A stretch of DNA of 64,000 nt from an uncultured Candidatus Melainabacteria bacterium (lineage in GTDB: Bacteria; Cyanobacteriota; Vampirovibrionia; Gastranaerophilales; Gastranaerophilaceae). The position numbers and the translations under genes were made by a program. Location of the stretch: assembly GCA_934747335.1 (NCBI GenBank), contig CAKVGS010000008.1:1-64000 (forward strand), written 5' to 3'. Position 1 is the first letter of the stretch. Each line of letters starts with the position of its first letter. Under the pieces are notes generated by a model. It had not been told where the DNA came from. It worked only from the letters and a program-made list of their open reading frames with translations, and ran no database searches. This document shows, piece after piece, positions 25,021 through 33,280 of this stretch.

Positions 25021-25584
25021 TTATTTTGCATAGTGTTCTAAATATCGTACATGTTTATAGGCATTAAATAAATCTTCTGCAATTTGTTCTTCAGATCTTT
25101 CATCATTATAGTAAAATCCGGTTTTACTTTTATTTATTGCGATTTCTAAGTTTTCATTACGATATTCCGGATAATAGGGAGCTGGAGCCGGTCTTTCGAA
25201 TTCTCCATACTGCCCATACTTTACAGTATCTCTAACAAAAACATTTCCGCCATAACCACCTCTATTTTCCCAATGCCCAGGTGTTGAACCATATGTTCCT
25301 CTACCGGTACCAATTTGTTTTGCCTCACCCGTAATTTTTCTTAGTATAACCTTATCATTTGGAAATAAAGTTTCTGCTCCCAATTTTTGTTTAAGTATAT
25401 TACAAACCTCTCTAAATTTTCTTAAACTTCCTTCTATTGCTCCTTCTGCATTGCTTGCAACCTTCAAACGTGCTCTAAAGGTAGCCTGATTTGTTTTTGC
25501 AATTTCTTCATTGTCATTTCTTTTCGAACTTAGAAACTTTGAATTACTGCTTACTGCACTGATTTGCATAATTTTCATTTTCAT
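25021..25584 (-). CDS. Hypothetical protein, leader-type N-terminus, Gly/Tyr-rich middle
   Basis: 187 residues. It begins MKMKIMQISAVSSNSKF (a start at the third codon, MKIMQIS, is also possible) and reaches ATFRARLKV at about 35-43, matching the window's MKI..I ... F[KRQE][GA] leader. The middle (about 95-150) is rich in Gly, Tyr and Pro (RGTYGSTPGHWENRGGYGG) and likely disordered or surface-exposed. No family recognised. It lies downstream of the glycogen-synthase-like gene on the same strand, separated by a terminator. Confidence 0.65.
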   Translation of the reverse strand: MKMKIMQISAVSSNSKFLSSKRNDNEEIAKTNQATFRARLKVASNAEGAIEGSLRKFREVCNILKQKLGAETLFPNDKVILRKITGEAKQIGTGRGTYGSTPGHWENRGGYGGNVFVRDTVKYGQYGEFERPAPAPYYPEYRNENLEIAINKSKTGFYYNDERSEEQIAEDLFNAYKHVRYLEHYAK

Positions 25585-25614
25585 ACCTCATTTCTTTTAA
25601 AATATATCCTACTT

Positions 25615-25651
25615 AACAAACTAGCTGACTGGTAAGTCAGCTAGTTTTGTT
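25615..25651 (-). terminator. Terminator of glycogen-synthase-like gene
   Basis: An AAACTAGCTGACT / AGTCAGCTAG stem of 10 bp or more with loop GGTA, followed by Ts; on the minus strand it ends in a T-rich run two bases after the stop codon. Confidence 0.85.
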
Positions 25652-25652
25652 C

Positions 25653-28502
25653 TTATCCTACACAAGACAAATGTCCGTTTTTCTTTTCTTCTTCAAATCT
25701 TGGAGAAAGCCATCCAGCTTTATATCCTGCATAACCTAAGCCAACAAGTGCAGCTGCACCGGCAGTTATGAAGGAAGCTTTTTTGTGAGTCTTAAACCAT
25801 TTTTTCATTCCTCCAACTTTTGATGTGCCGTCACTGCTTTCATTAGCTTTTACTCTGTCGAATAACCCATTTTGTTTACATTGTTCTCTTAATTTATATA
25901 ACAAAGTATCGCTTTCTTTAACGGTTGCGCCATCTTTTTGGAAGTGCAATTCTCTATACAACTGTGCAGAAGATTTATGTTCTTTACTTAAATTACCGTT
26001 TCTTTCCCAATCTGTATATTGTTTTAGATGATTAGCTACCATTTTAGTTTGAACATCGTTGTTCCTATCTCTAATCAGTGCTCTTTCAAAACAATTACTT
26101 AAATCATCAACAATTACTTTATCTCTGTAAGGTCTTAAAACTTTGAAATTGTAGTCATAATGCATACTACTATTTTTACAAATCATTTCATTAATAGCAT
26201 CATCACTTAATTCTTTACCAGCATGTTTTAATTTGTAATCATCTTTGATTGCATCTTTGAATTTTTTTACATCTTTGTCTAATTTAGTTTTATCTTCTTC
26301 TGATAATGCTTGTTTAAGCTCATCTAGAGACATGCTGTATTCATGTTTTGTTTTATAACCTGTTACTCTTTCTGCTTCACCTGCAAAATCAGCATCAAAA
26401 TTCTTTTGTGCCAAACCTTGACAGTCAGTTACAATTGGCGAACAAAAGACTTTCATTGATTCCAAATCTGTAAGTTCGCAAGGAGCAAATCTAGAAGGAA
26501 ATACCGAAAAATCAGCTGCACTTGCTAATGGTTTGTTTGGAGCAAAACCGTCTAAATAAACAAATCTGCCGTTTAATTCTTTATTTTCGTTCATTCTGTT
26601 AATAATTTTTAAAATTTTATCAGAATCTGCATCTCCAGGTGTCAATGCTCCACCCATTACTAAAATGGTATTTTTATCACTTTTGCCGGCTCCGAGTGCA
26701 TATTGTTCAAAAGCTTCCAATACTGAATCTAAGCCTTTTTGTGTGTCTCCACGTCCCCAAGATGTGAGTAATTTAATATCACTATCAGGTTTTTTAACTT
26801 CATCTAAAAATTTCTTATCTATATGACCGTAAACTTTAACTTTTTTGTCAGGTAAACCTGCAATTACAGAAGACATGTCATATTCATGCCCTTTAACGTC
26901 TTTTAACGATTCAAGTTTTGCAATTACATCTTTATCCAATCTTTCAAAAAGACTTATTTTATTTTGACGTTTAATATCTCTTACATGTTTAATGTCAACA
27001 TTATTTTCATTTACAAGCTTTTCATCAAAAACTTTATAAGTTGAAATTTTGTAATTTTTTTGACCGTTTACATCAACGCCATCAGGGAATATATATTCTT
27101 TTGCATAATATCCGGGAACGCCTTTGGTATAAGGGTTCATATTTGGATCTTCAAAAGCGTTGACAATGCCTGCGAATCGACCTTTTTCTGAAAGCTCTTT
27201 TAAAAATGCATGTGTGCCGGGTGCGAAATTCGGGTCGCTAATTAATTTGTTGTAATATCCTTCTGAAACAGTACTAATCATTGGAATATAGCCTTGTCTT
27301 GCATAATAAATGGCATTCATAAATGGGCTAACTCCGCCTTGTTTATCTTTCATCGCTTCAGGAATAAGTTTTTCAAAGTATTTATTTACAGCTTCTCCAC
27401 CTTGTTTTAGAGCATCTATATAATTTGGATCATTTGATACTGCTTCTCTTAATTCTTTGTCTGCAATGTTTACAAACATGTTCATATAAGAAGTTTTTTG
27501 AATATAACCATCGCCAATATTGTGTCCAATAACAGTCGGTTTTTTACCTTTCATAAATTCATCGCCTTTGGCAGCCATTTCTGCTAAATATTCAGCTGCA
27601 TAACTTGCTTGTGAATCATTTAACACCAATGTTGCCGGGTCGAATTTTGTACCATTTTTACTCATTTCTGCACAAATCTGCTCTAATTGAGCCGCAAAGG
27701 CTTTTGCACCCCTTGCATCACCATCTCCCTTCCAAGTTTGGCTTAATACACCAGGGGTGGTGGAATATCCGCCACCAGCATATGGTTTTGACCAAGAAGC
27801 TGTTACATCAGTAAATACTTGAAAATCATTTGTTGGAACAAGTTTGCCGTTATCATCGGCCATTACTCTGAATAATTTAATTTTTGTTTCACCAGTACCA
27901 CCAAAGTCCATTTTCTTTTCTCCACCAGTTACATCTTCAAGGATGAATACTTGGTTGTTTAAACTGATGTTGTCTTTTCCGTTGGCAGGGTTTTTAAATT
28001 CTTCATTTTTGAAAAATTCTAATGGATTTAAATACTTTTGGAAATTTTGACTGTTTGTAATAAAATATTTGCCTTCGTATTTTTTAAATGCGCTTGTTTC
28101 CGGTAATCCCGCAGGAATTTTTGGAACTTCTACGTTTTGTAAAAGTCCGTTTTCTTTGTTGTATATTAAACTACCATTATAAACTGGAGTTACAAATGCT
28201 TTATTTTGCATAGGTTTTTTGAATATGTTTTTACGCATATCTTCAGTGATTGTAGGGTCTTGGTCTGAAATTCGTAAAGTTCTTCTATCTTGAACTGCAG
28301 TGGCAACACCACCAATTTGATAATAAGGTTTTACTTCGGCAACATATTCAATTGCTTGATTCTTGTTCCCACCTCTAAAAGAGATTTTAGTCATTCCTTT
28401 TGGAACATCAATTCCTTGAGGTTGTCCTTCTGTTGCTTTTACGCTCTTTGCATTTCTTGCTCTAATAGCAGAATAATCAGTACCTATTGCGTTAATCTTC
28501 AT
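25653..28502 (-). CDS. Glycogen/starch-synthase-like GT5 protein with leader and C-terminal membrane anchor
   Basis: 949 residues from the ATG at 28502, chosen for its AAGGAG and the MKINAIG start; a longer frame opens 48 bp earlier. Residues 1-50 form the leader MKINAIGTDYSAIRARNAKS...TKISFRGG. VKPYYQIGGVATAV (about 58-71) parallels the GT5 PxxKTGGLADV motif, but the ADP-glucose-binding Lys is Gln. In the C-terminal half LLTSWGRGDTQKGLD, DGFAPNKPLASAADFSVFPSRFAPCELTDLESM and SPIVTDCQGLAQK follow the GT-B pattern, but the catalytic Glu of FEPCGL reads Ala. A hydrophobic helix (about 914-936) precedes a short tail. It is twice the usual ~480 residues. Activity as a synthase is doubtful; it may be a membrane-tethered glucan-binding or transferred-function protein. 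Confidence 0.75.
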   Translation of the reverse strand: MKINAIGTDYSAIRARNAKSVKATEGQPQGIDVPKGMTKISFRGGNKNQAIEYVAEVKPYYQIGGVATAVQDRRTLRISDQDPTITEDMRKNIFKKPMQNKAFVTPVYNGSLIYNKENGLLQNVEVPKIPAGLPETSAFKKYEGKYFITNSQNFQKYLNPLEFFKNEEFKNPANGKDNISLNNQVFILEDVTGGEKKMDFGGTGETKIKLFRVMADDNGKLVPTNDFQVFTDVTASWSKPYAGGGYSTTPGVLSQTWKGDGDARGAKAFAAQLEQICAEMSKNGTKFDPATLVLNDSQASYAAEYLAEMAAKGDEFMKGKKPTVIGHNIGDGYIQKTSYMNMFVNIADKELREAVSNDPNYIDALKQGGEAVNKYFEKLIPEAMKDKQGGVSPFMNAIYYARQGYIPMISTVSEGYYNKLISDPNFAPGTHAFLKELSEKGRFAGIVNAFEDPNMNPYTKGVPGYYAKEYIFPDGVDVNGQKNYKISTYKVFDEKLVNENNVDIKHVRDIKRQNKISLFERLDKDVIAKLESLKDVKGHEYDMSSVIAGLPDKKVKVYGHIDKKFLDEVKKPDSDIKLLTSWGRGDTQKGLDSVLEAFEQYALGAGKSDKNTILVMGGALTPGDADSDKILKIINRMNENKELNGRFVYLDGFAPNKPLASAADFSVFPSRFAPCELTDLESMKVFCSPIVTDCQGLAQKNFDADFAGEAERVTGYKTKHEYSMSLDELKQALSEEDKTKLDKDVKKFKDAIKDDYKLKHAGKELSDDAINEMICKNSSMHYDYNFKVLRPYRDKVIVDDLSNCFERALIRDRNNDVQTKMVANHLKQYTDWERNGNLSKEHKSSAQLYRELHFQKDGATVKESDTLLYKLREQCKQNGLFDRVKANESSDGTSKVGGMKKWFKTHKKASFITAGAAALVGLGYAGYKAGWLSPRFEEEKKNGHLSCVG

Positions 28503-28823
28503 AGATAACTCCTTACACACATAAATTGTTCTATATATACAAACACCCACACACTAAAAAACTTGCTAGAATATCCCCAATTTGTTAAGATATGTAAAGT
28601 AAATTTTTATTAAGTCCGGTGGGTTAATCGTAACAAAAGCAGAAAAATTTTTCAACAACTATTTGGATAAAGTTATTTTTAGAGTGAAAATGCTAAATTT
28701 TAATAAAATCTTAATAAATGTTGTTTAAACAACTGTGTCATGATTTTTTTATGAGGTATAATATAAATTAACAAGTAGTAATAGAAAAAGTCCGAATGGA
28801 CTGGAAAAGACAAGGAGATTAAA
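28503..28823. promoter_or_regulatory. Divergent intergenic region, candidate pfl promoter
   Basis: 321 bp between the GT5-like gene and pflB. TATAAT at 28757-28762 with a poor -35 (TGTGTC, 17-bp spacing) is a plausible pflB promoter. The perfect palindrome TTGTTTAAACAA (28721-28732) just upstream could be a regulator site. AAGGAG lies before the pflB ATG. No gene is visible. Confidence 0.45.
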
Positions 28824-30908
28824 ATGTCAGAATTAACATTAGAAAAACAATCTTCTACAACTGATTTCGTTGGCGGCAAATGGCAGTCAGAAATCAACGT
28901 AAGAGATTTCATCCAAAAAAACTACACACCTTATGATGGTGATTCTAGCTTCTTGGCAGGCCCAACAGAAGCAACTACAAAATTGTGGCAAGAATGCTGC
29001 GATTTGTTTAAAAAAGAATGTGAAAACGGTGGCGTTCTTGATATGGACACAAAAATCGTTTCTACAATCACTTCTCACAAGGCCGGTTATATTGACAAGA
29101 GTTTAGAACAAATCGTTGGTTTACAAACAGATAAACCTCTAAAACGTTCTCTACAACCATTTGGTGGTATCAGAATGGCTGAAACTTCTTGCAAATCTTA
29201 TGGTTACGAAGTTGATCCTGAAATTACAGAAATTTTCACAAAATACAGAAAAACTCACAACCAAGGTGTTTTCGATTGCTATACTCCTGAAATGAGAAAA
29301 GCAAGACACGCAGCTATCTTGACAGGTTTGCCAGATGCTTACGGTCGTGGTCGTATCATCGGTGATTACAGAAGAATCGCTCTTTATGGTATCGACAGAT
29401 TAATCGAAGACAAAAAAGAACAACATGCTTCATTAGATGGCGAAATGAGACCTGAAAAAATCCAATTGAAAGAAGAATTGGCTGAACAAATCAGAGCATT
29501 GCAAGAAATGGCTGAATTGGGTGATGAATACGGTTTCGATATCAGAAAACCTGCTTCAAACGCTAAAGAAGCTATTCAATGGTTATACTTCGGATACTTG
29601 TCAGCTGTTAAAGAACAAAACGGTGCAGCTATGTCAATTGGTAGAACTTCTACCTTCTTGGATATCTTCATTGAAAGAGATTTGAAAAAAGGCTTAATCA
29701 CTGAAGCACAAGCTCAAGAAATGATTGACCACTTCATTATGAAGTTAAGATTAGTTAAGTTCGCAAGAACTCCTGAATACAATTCATTGTTCTCAGGCGA
29801 CCCTACTTGGGTAACTGAATCAATCGGTGGTGTTGGTATTGACGGTCGTCACATGGTTACTAAAAACTCATTCCGTTACTTACACACACTAGAAAACTTA
29901 GGTACAGCTCCTGAACCTAACATGACAGTATTGTGGTCTAAGAGATTACCACACGCATTCAAACAATATGCTGCTCACATTTCTATTACAACTTCATCTA
30001 TCCAATATGAAAATGATGATTTGATGAGAGTTACTCACGGTGATGATTACGCTATTGCTTGTTGTGTATCTTCAATGGTAGTTGGTAAAGAAATGCAATT
30101 CTTCGGTGCAAGAGCTAACTTGGCTAAGTGCTTATTATACGCTATCAACGGTGGTGTTGATGAAAGAATTAAAGAACAAGTTGGTCCTAAATACAGACCT
30201 ATCACTTCTGAATACCTAGACTTCGATGAAGTTATGGAAAGATATGAAGATATGATGGAATGGTTGGCAGGTTTGTATGTTAATACATTGAACGTTATCC
30301 ACTACATGCACGACAAATATTGCTACGAAAGATCTCAAATGGCTCTTCACGATAGAGATGTTAAGAGATACTTCGCAACAGGTATTGCCGGTTTATCAGT
30401 AGTTGCTGACTCACTTTCAGCTATTAAATACGCAAAAGTTAAAACTATCCGTGATGAAAACGGTTTGGTTGTTGACTATGAAGTTGAAGGCGATTATCCA
30501 AAATATGGTAACAACGATGACAGAGTTGACCAATTCGCAGTTAACCTTGTTAAGAAATTCATGAACATGATTAGAAAACACTATACTTATAGAAATTCTA
30601 TTCCTACAATGTCTATCTTAACAATTACTTCAAACGTTGTTTACGGTAAGAAAACAGGTAACACTCCTGACGGTAGAAAAGCTGGTATTCCTCTAGCTCC
30701 TGGTGCTAACCCAATGCACAGACGTGATACTCACGGTGCAGTAGCATCTTTAGCTTCAGTTGCTAAGCTTCCATTCAACGATGCTCAAGACGGTATCTCA
30801 AATACATTCTCAATTATCCCTAATGCATTGGGTAAAGATGATGTATTCATGGGCGACTTGGACATCCAACTTGATTGCGGATGCTCAGAAGGAAATTGCG
30901 GTTGCTAA
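28824..30908 (+). CDS. pflB: Pyruvate formate-lyase, catalytic part lacking the glycyl-radical domain
   Basis: 694 residues collinear with PflB from the N-terminus to TFSIIPNALGKDD near its end. The active-site Cys-Cys pair is intact (C413, C414 in IACCVSSMVVGKEMQFFGAR). The frame then ends with a short Cys-rich tail, DIQLDCGCSEGNCGC, just where a normal ~750-residue PFL would continue into its glycyl-radical domain. That domain is encoded separately at 31095. PFL converts pyruvate and CoA to acetyl-CoA and formate under anaerobiosis. The base usage is unlike its neighbours, with C-ending codons more common, as expected of a highly expressed gene. The activating enzyme is not in the window. 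Confidence 0.95.
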   Translation: MSELTLEKQSSTTDFVGGKWQSEINVRDFIQKNYTPYDGDSSFLAGPTEATTKLWQECCDLFKKECENGGVLDMDTKIVSTITSHKAGYIDKSLEQIVGLQTDKPLKRSLQPFGGIRMAETSCKSYGYEVDPEITEIFTKYRKTHNQGVFDCYTPEMRKARHAAILTGLPDAYGRGRIIGDYRRIALYGIDRLIEDKKEQHASLDGEMRPEKIQLKEELAEQIRALQEMAELGDEYGFDIRKPASNAKEAIQWLYFGYLSAVKEQNGAAMSIGRTSTFLDIFIERDLKKGLITEAQAQEMIDHFIMKLRLVKFARTPEYNSLFSGDPTWVTESIGGVGIDGRHMVTKNSFRYLHTLENLGTAPEPNMTVLWSKRLPHAFKQYAAHISITTSSIQYENDDLMRVTHGDDYAIACCVSSMVVGKEMQFFGARANLAKCLLYAINGGVDERIKEQVGPKYRPITSEYLDFDEVMERYEDMMEWLAGLYVNTLNVIHYMHDKYCYERSQMALHDRDVKRYFATGIAGLSVVADSLSAIKYAKVKTIRDENGLVVDYEVEGDYPKYGNNDDRVDQFAVNLVKKFMNMIRKHYTYRNSIPTMSILTITSNVVYGKKTGNTPDGRKAGIPLAPGANPMHRRDTHGAVASLASVAKLPFNDAQDGISNTFSIIPNALGKDDVFMGDLDIQLDCGCSEGNCGC

Positions 30909-30919
30909 TAACAATTGCA

Positions 30920-31049
30920 GTTTAGAAGTTTAGAGGTTTAGAAGTTGAGAAGAAGTTATTAATAATTTCTTCTCAGCAAATAAACCGAAAGAGGTATAGA
31001 ATAAAGGCTAAAATTTCTTCTAAACTCCTCAACTACTAAACTTCTAAAC
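30920..31049 (+). other. Long intercistronic hairpin between the two pfl genes
   Basis: GTTTAGAAGTTTAG (30920-30933) is the exact complement of CTAAACTTCTAAAC (31036-31049). Inside, TGAGAAGAA (30946-30954) pairs with TTCTTCTCA (30967-30975). No T-run follows, so this is unlikely to be a terminator; it may mark an RNA processing or stability site that sets the ratio of the two PFL parts. Confidence 0.6.
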
Positions 31050-31094
31050 AATTACAAAAATTTGTAATATGAAATAATGATAAGGAATAAAACA

Positions 31095-31349
31095 ATGACA
31101 ACACAACAAGAAGAAAACTTAATAAATCTTTTAGACGGTTATGTTGAAAAAGGTGGTCACCACCTAAACGTAAACGTATTCAACAGAGAAACATTGCTTG
31201 ATGCTCAAGCACATCCTGAAAAATACCCACAATTAACAGTAAGAGTTTCAGGTTATGCTGTAAACTTCATTAAGTTGACAAAAGAACAACAAGACGATGT
31301 TATCTCAAGAACATTCCACGCTTCTTTAGGTAACGGCTGCGGCTGCTAG
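31095..31349 (+). CDS. Stand-alone glycyl-radical domain of pyruvate formate-lyase (GrcA/YfiD-like)
   Basis: 84 residues from the ATG at 31095, which has AAGGAAT at the right distance; an ATG at 31077 lacks one. LLDGYVEKGGHHLNVNVFNR, EKYPQLTVRVSGYAV and the ISRTFHAS end match the last ~75 residues of PFL, with the radical glycine at G53 in RVSGYAV. It ends in GNGCGC, echoing the tail of the upstream gene. E. coli GrcA replaces damaged PFL ends, but here the main protein has no such domain, so this polypeptide should be essential for PFL activity. It ends at a strong terminator. Confidence 0.92.
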   Translation: MTTQQEENLINLLDGYVEKGGHHLNVNVFNRETLLDAQAHPEKYPQLTVRVSGYAVNFIKLTKEQQDDVISRTFHASLGNGCGC

Positions 31350-31378
31350 ACTAAAGGGTAAAGGTAAGAGATTAAAAG

Positions 31379-31407
31379 AAGGCGCGATATTTTATATCGC
31401 GCCTTTT
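31379..31407 (+). terminator. Rho-independent terminator of the pfl unit
   Basis: GGCGCGATAT / ATATCGCGCC, a perfect 10-bp stem with loop TTT, followed by TTTTAT. This is the strongest stem in the region. Confidence 0.92.
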
Positions 31408-31452
31408 ATATTGAGGATAAAATTCAATATTAAACATATTTTATTAAAAAAA

Positions 31453-31480
31453 GTAGGGTGCAATTTTTTGCACCATTAAC
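31453..31480. repeat. Single arm of the GGTGCAA repeat family
   Basis: The same 28 bases as the right arm at 14855-14882, preceded by a TTCAATATTAAACAT stretch like the interior of the complete copies. The left arm is missing. Confidence 0.75.
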
Positions 31481-31525
31481 TTTTAAATAAAAATATTAGA
31501 GCGCAGGTTGAATAAAGATGTGTAG

Positions 31526-31635
31526 GGTGGGTAAAGTTTCATTAGACTAGTAGGTATAATTAAAGCTTTGTATTGCGTACCCACCGAATTAAAAAGATGT
31601 ATAGGTCGTATTGGACTATTATCATCCAACACGAC
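31526..31635. repeat. Intergenic inverted repeats after pfl
   Basis: GGTGGGTA (31526-31533) pairs with TACCCACC (31578-31585). GTCGTATTGG (31605-31614) pairs imperfectly with CCAACACGAC (31626-31635), a GTCGTGTT-family member. With the terminator and the repeat arm these fill the 302-bp gap 31350-31651. No gene is seen. Confidence 0.6.
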
Positions 31636-31651
31636 AAAAATTTTTGCGATG

Positions 31652-31936
31652 TTATTGCATAAGTTCGTCATAGTTTAGGTTATGAGAACGTGCATACTTC
31701 AAAAATTCTTTTTCTTTTTCAGAAACTCTAATTTGGAATGCTAATACAACTCCATTAGTTGGTTTTCGTCCGGCTCCCGCACGTTTACCGCCTCTGCCAT
31801 ATTTTTTCTTGTAATATGTATCTCCTGACAGTACTTCATATTCTTCTTTTGTGATTTCAACTTCGTCGGCTTTTAATTCACTTGCTAATTTTTTAACAAC
31901 AAAGCCATCTGTATCTTTTGCATAAATATATTTCAT
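31652..31936 (-). CDS. Putative antitoxin/DNA-binding partner of the RelE-like toxin
   Basis: 94 residues. The N-terminal half is acidic (LKADEVEITKEEYEVLSG). The middle is a basic GRGGKRAGAGRKPTNG stretch, a motif common in small DNA-binding proteins of phage and plasmid origin. The C-terminal AFQIRVSEKEKEFLKYARSH resembles a ribbon-helix-helix unit. It starts 2 nt after the toxin-like gene, so the order is toxin-antitoxin, as in HigBA. DNA binding and neutralisation are inferred from context. Confidence 0.65.
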   Translation of the reverse strand: MKYIYAKDTDGFVVKKLASELKADEVEITKEEYEVLSGDTYYKKKYGRGGKRAGAGRKPTNGVVLAFQIRVSEKEKEFLKYARSHNLNYDELMQ

Positions 31937-31938
31937 TG

Positions 31939-32235
31939 TTATATCTCCTTAAGTCGTTTTTGTGTAAGTTCAATATAATAATCGGGTGCCTTATTACTTC
32001 TTTTTTCGTAAACTAACCCTATTAGGATTATGCAGTTTTCCTGATAAGCAAATAATGAGCGCATATCATTTGTTTTGATTTCAAATACATCACTTCTTAA
32101 ATGTCTACGTTTAACAAATTCTATGCCTTTTTCGGTGATAGTTTTGTAGTCTTTTTCAAGTTCTTCTTGTTGTTTTTTTGTAAGCCTACTTATTTCTTTT
32201 TCAGCTTGCCTAAGTTTTTGAATTTTAAACTTCAT
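31939..32235 (-). CDS. RelE/HigB-like toxin
   Basis: 98 basic residues. After an N-terminal helical pair (KLRQAEKEISRLTKKQQEEL) come RRHLRSDVFEIKTNDMRSLFAY and CIILIGLVYEKRSNKAP, the beta-sheet pattern of RelE/ParE-superfamily mRNA interferases of the phage-derived gp49/HigB type. Members cleave mRNA at the ribosome or free mRNA. A near-consensus promoter lies 18 bp upstream. It is co-transcribed with the putative antitoxin. Confidence 0.75.
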   Translation of the reverse strand: MKFKIQKLRQAEKEISRLTKKQQEELEKDYKTITEKGIEFVKRRHLRSDVFEIKTNDMRSLFAYQENCIILIGLVYEKRSNKAPDYYIELTQKRLKEI

Positions 32236-32252
32236 ATAATACCTTTTCTAAT

Positions 32253-32280
32253 ATTATAACGTGTTTTTAGAATATGTCAA
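32253..32280 (-). promoter_or_regulatory. Promoter of the toxin-antitoxin operon
   Basis: TTGACA, 16-base spacer, TATAAT on the minus strand: both boxes are exact consensus. A strong promoter under antitoxin repression is usual for type II modules. Confidence 0.8.
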
Positions 32281-32296
32281 CATAATCAAAGTGCGC

Positions 32297-33280
32297 TCAA
32301 TTTCTATACCCAATCCCTGATTTGTAACCAGAAATCGAATACAAAAACGGTAAGGATGGTTCAATCCATTTTAGCCCTGATAAAACCGCAACTGTCGCGA
32401 TATCGTCTGTATGCATTCCTAAATCAATAAGCTCCGGTTTTCTTTCTTTAATATCTTTTATACCGACTTTTTTAGAAACTTTATCGGTTATAAAATTCGC
32501 CATCTTGGAACCGCCAATAACACCTGTCAAAATTATTCCTGTAACCATTCCGACTGCTCTGCAGACTTTTGAGGTTATATTCAATTTTTCTAAAATTGCA
32601 AGTGTCGCTCCTGCGCCAATATTGCACATAAAAATATTTGCCAAATACTGGTACAAACCTTCGCTTACTTTGTCCGGCGCAGTTTTTTTAACATCTTCAC
32701 CTGCGATTTTATCTGCTGCTAAACCGCTTGCAATTCCTCCAACAACAGGTATTGCGCCGTATATTGATAAGTAGCCGATTTCAGAAAAAATATCTTTAGA
32801 ACTTATATTTTCAGGGTCAGGAATTAATTTTTTCATAAATCCGTCAAGCTTTTTTGCTTTTAAATCTTCCATTAATTTTTTGATTTTAGATAGTGAAAGA
32901 ATGTTTGTTTTTGCTTCTTCCAAGGTTTTTAAACTATTTTCACTTAAAGAATTTTTATTCTTTGAAATAAACTCTTCTACAAGTTTTGTATTTTGTTTTT
33001 TTACCGTTTTTAAGTTTTCTAATTGCGGTCTATGAGTGATTTTGGAGGCTAATTTTGGGGCAAGAAGAGCGCAAACTACTGAAGAAAAGAGTATGCTCAT
33101 ATTCTTGAAATAATCTTTTGTCTGTGTAGAATTTTTATCCCCTTCATAAACATCATAACCTTTTTTAGCGCTATATAAGGCTGTTCCTGTAAGCATAATT
33201 TTCGGCATATTTTTATTTAAATGTGCTATCAGCATCGGTTGATCTAAAAACTTTGCAAAAGATTTAATGTTATTTATCAT
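32297..33280 (-). CDS. Hypothetical membrane protein coupled to a DtxR regulator
   Basis: 327 residues. Hydrophobic segments are seen near 25-45, 60-80 and, Gly-rich, at about 165-190, 215-235 and 240-262. A Lys-rich helical region (about 90-150) separates them. No known transporter signature is present. It overlaps the end of the DtxR-type gene by 11 bp and shares its operator-controlled promoter, so metal-dependent expression and a metal-linked envelope role are plausible but unproven. Confidence 0.65.
   Translation of the reverse strand: MINNIKSFAKFLDQPMLIAHLNKNMPKIMLTGTALYSAKKGYDVYEGDKNSTQTKDYFKNMSILFSSVVCALLAPKLASKITHRPQLENLKTVKKQNTKLVEEFISKNKNSLSENSLKTLEEAKTNILSLSKIKKLMEDLKAKKLDGFMKKLIPDPENISSKDIFSEIGYLSIYGAIPVVGGIASGLAADKIAGEDVKKTAPDKVSEGLYQYLANIFMCNIGAGATLAILEKLNITSKVCRAVGMVTGIILTGVIGGSKMANFITDKVSKKVGIKDIKERKPELIDLGMHTDDIATVAVLSGLKWIEPSLPFLYSISGYKSGIGYRN

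Noticed and set aside
28824..31349. Frameshift or sequencing error breaking one pfl gene
   Set aside because: The two parts are separated by 186 bp of structured non-coding DNA, the first ends in its own Cys-rich tail, the second has its own ribosome site, and no linker homology continues past the first stop in another frame.
31483..31671. 62-codon minus-strand frame after the pfl terminator
   Set aside because: It consists largely of intergenic repeat sequence and overlaps the putative antitoxin end; no ribosome site.
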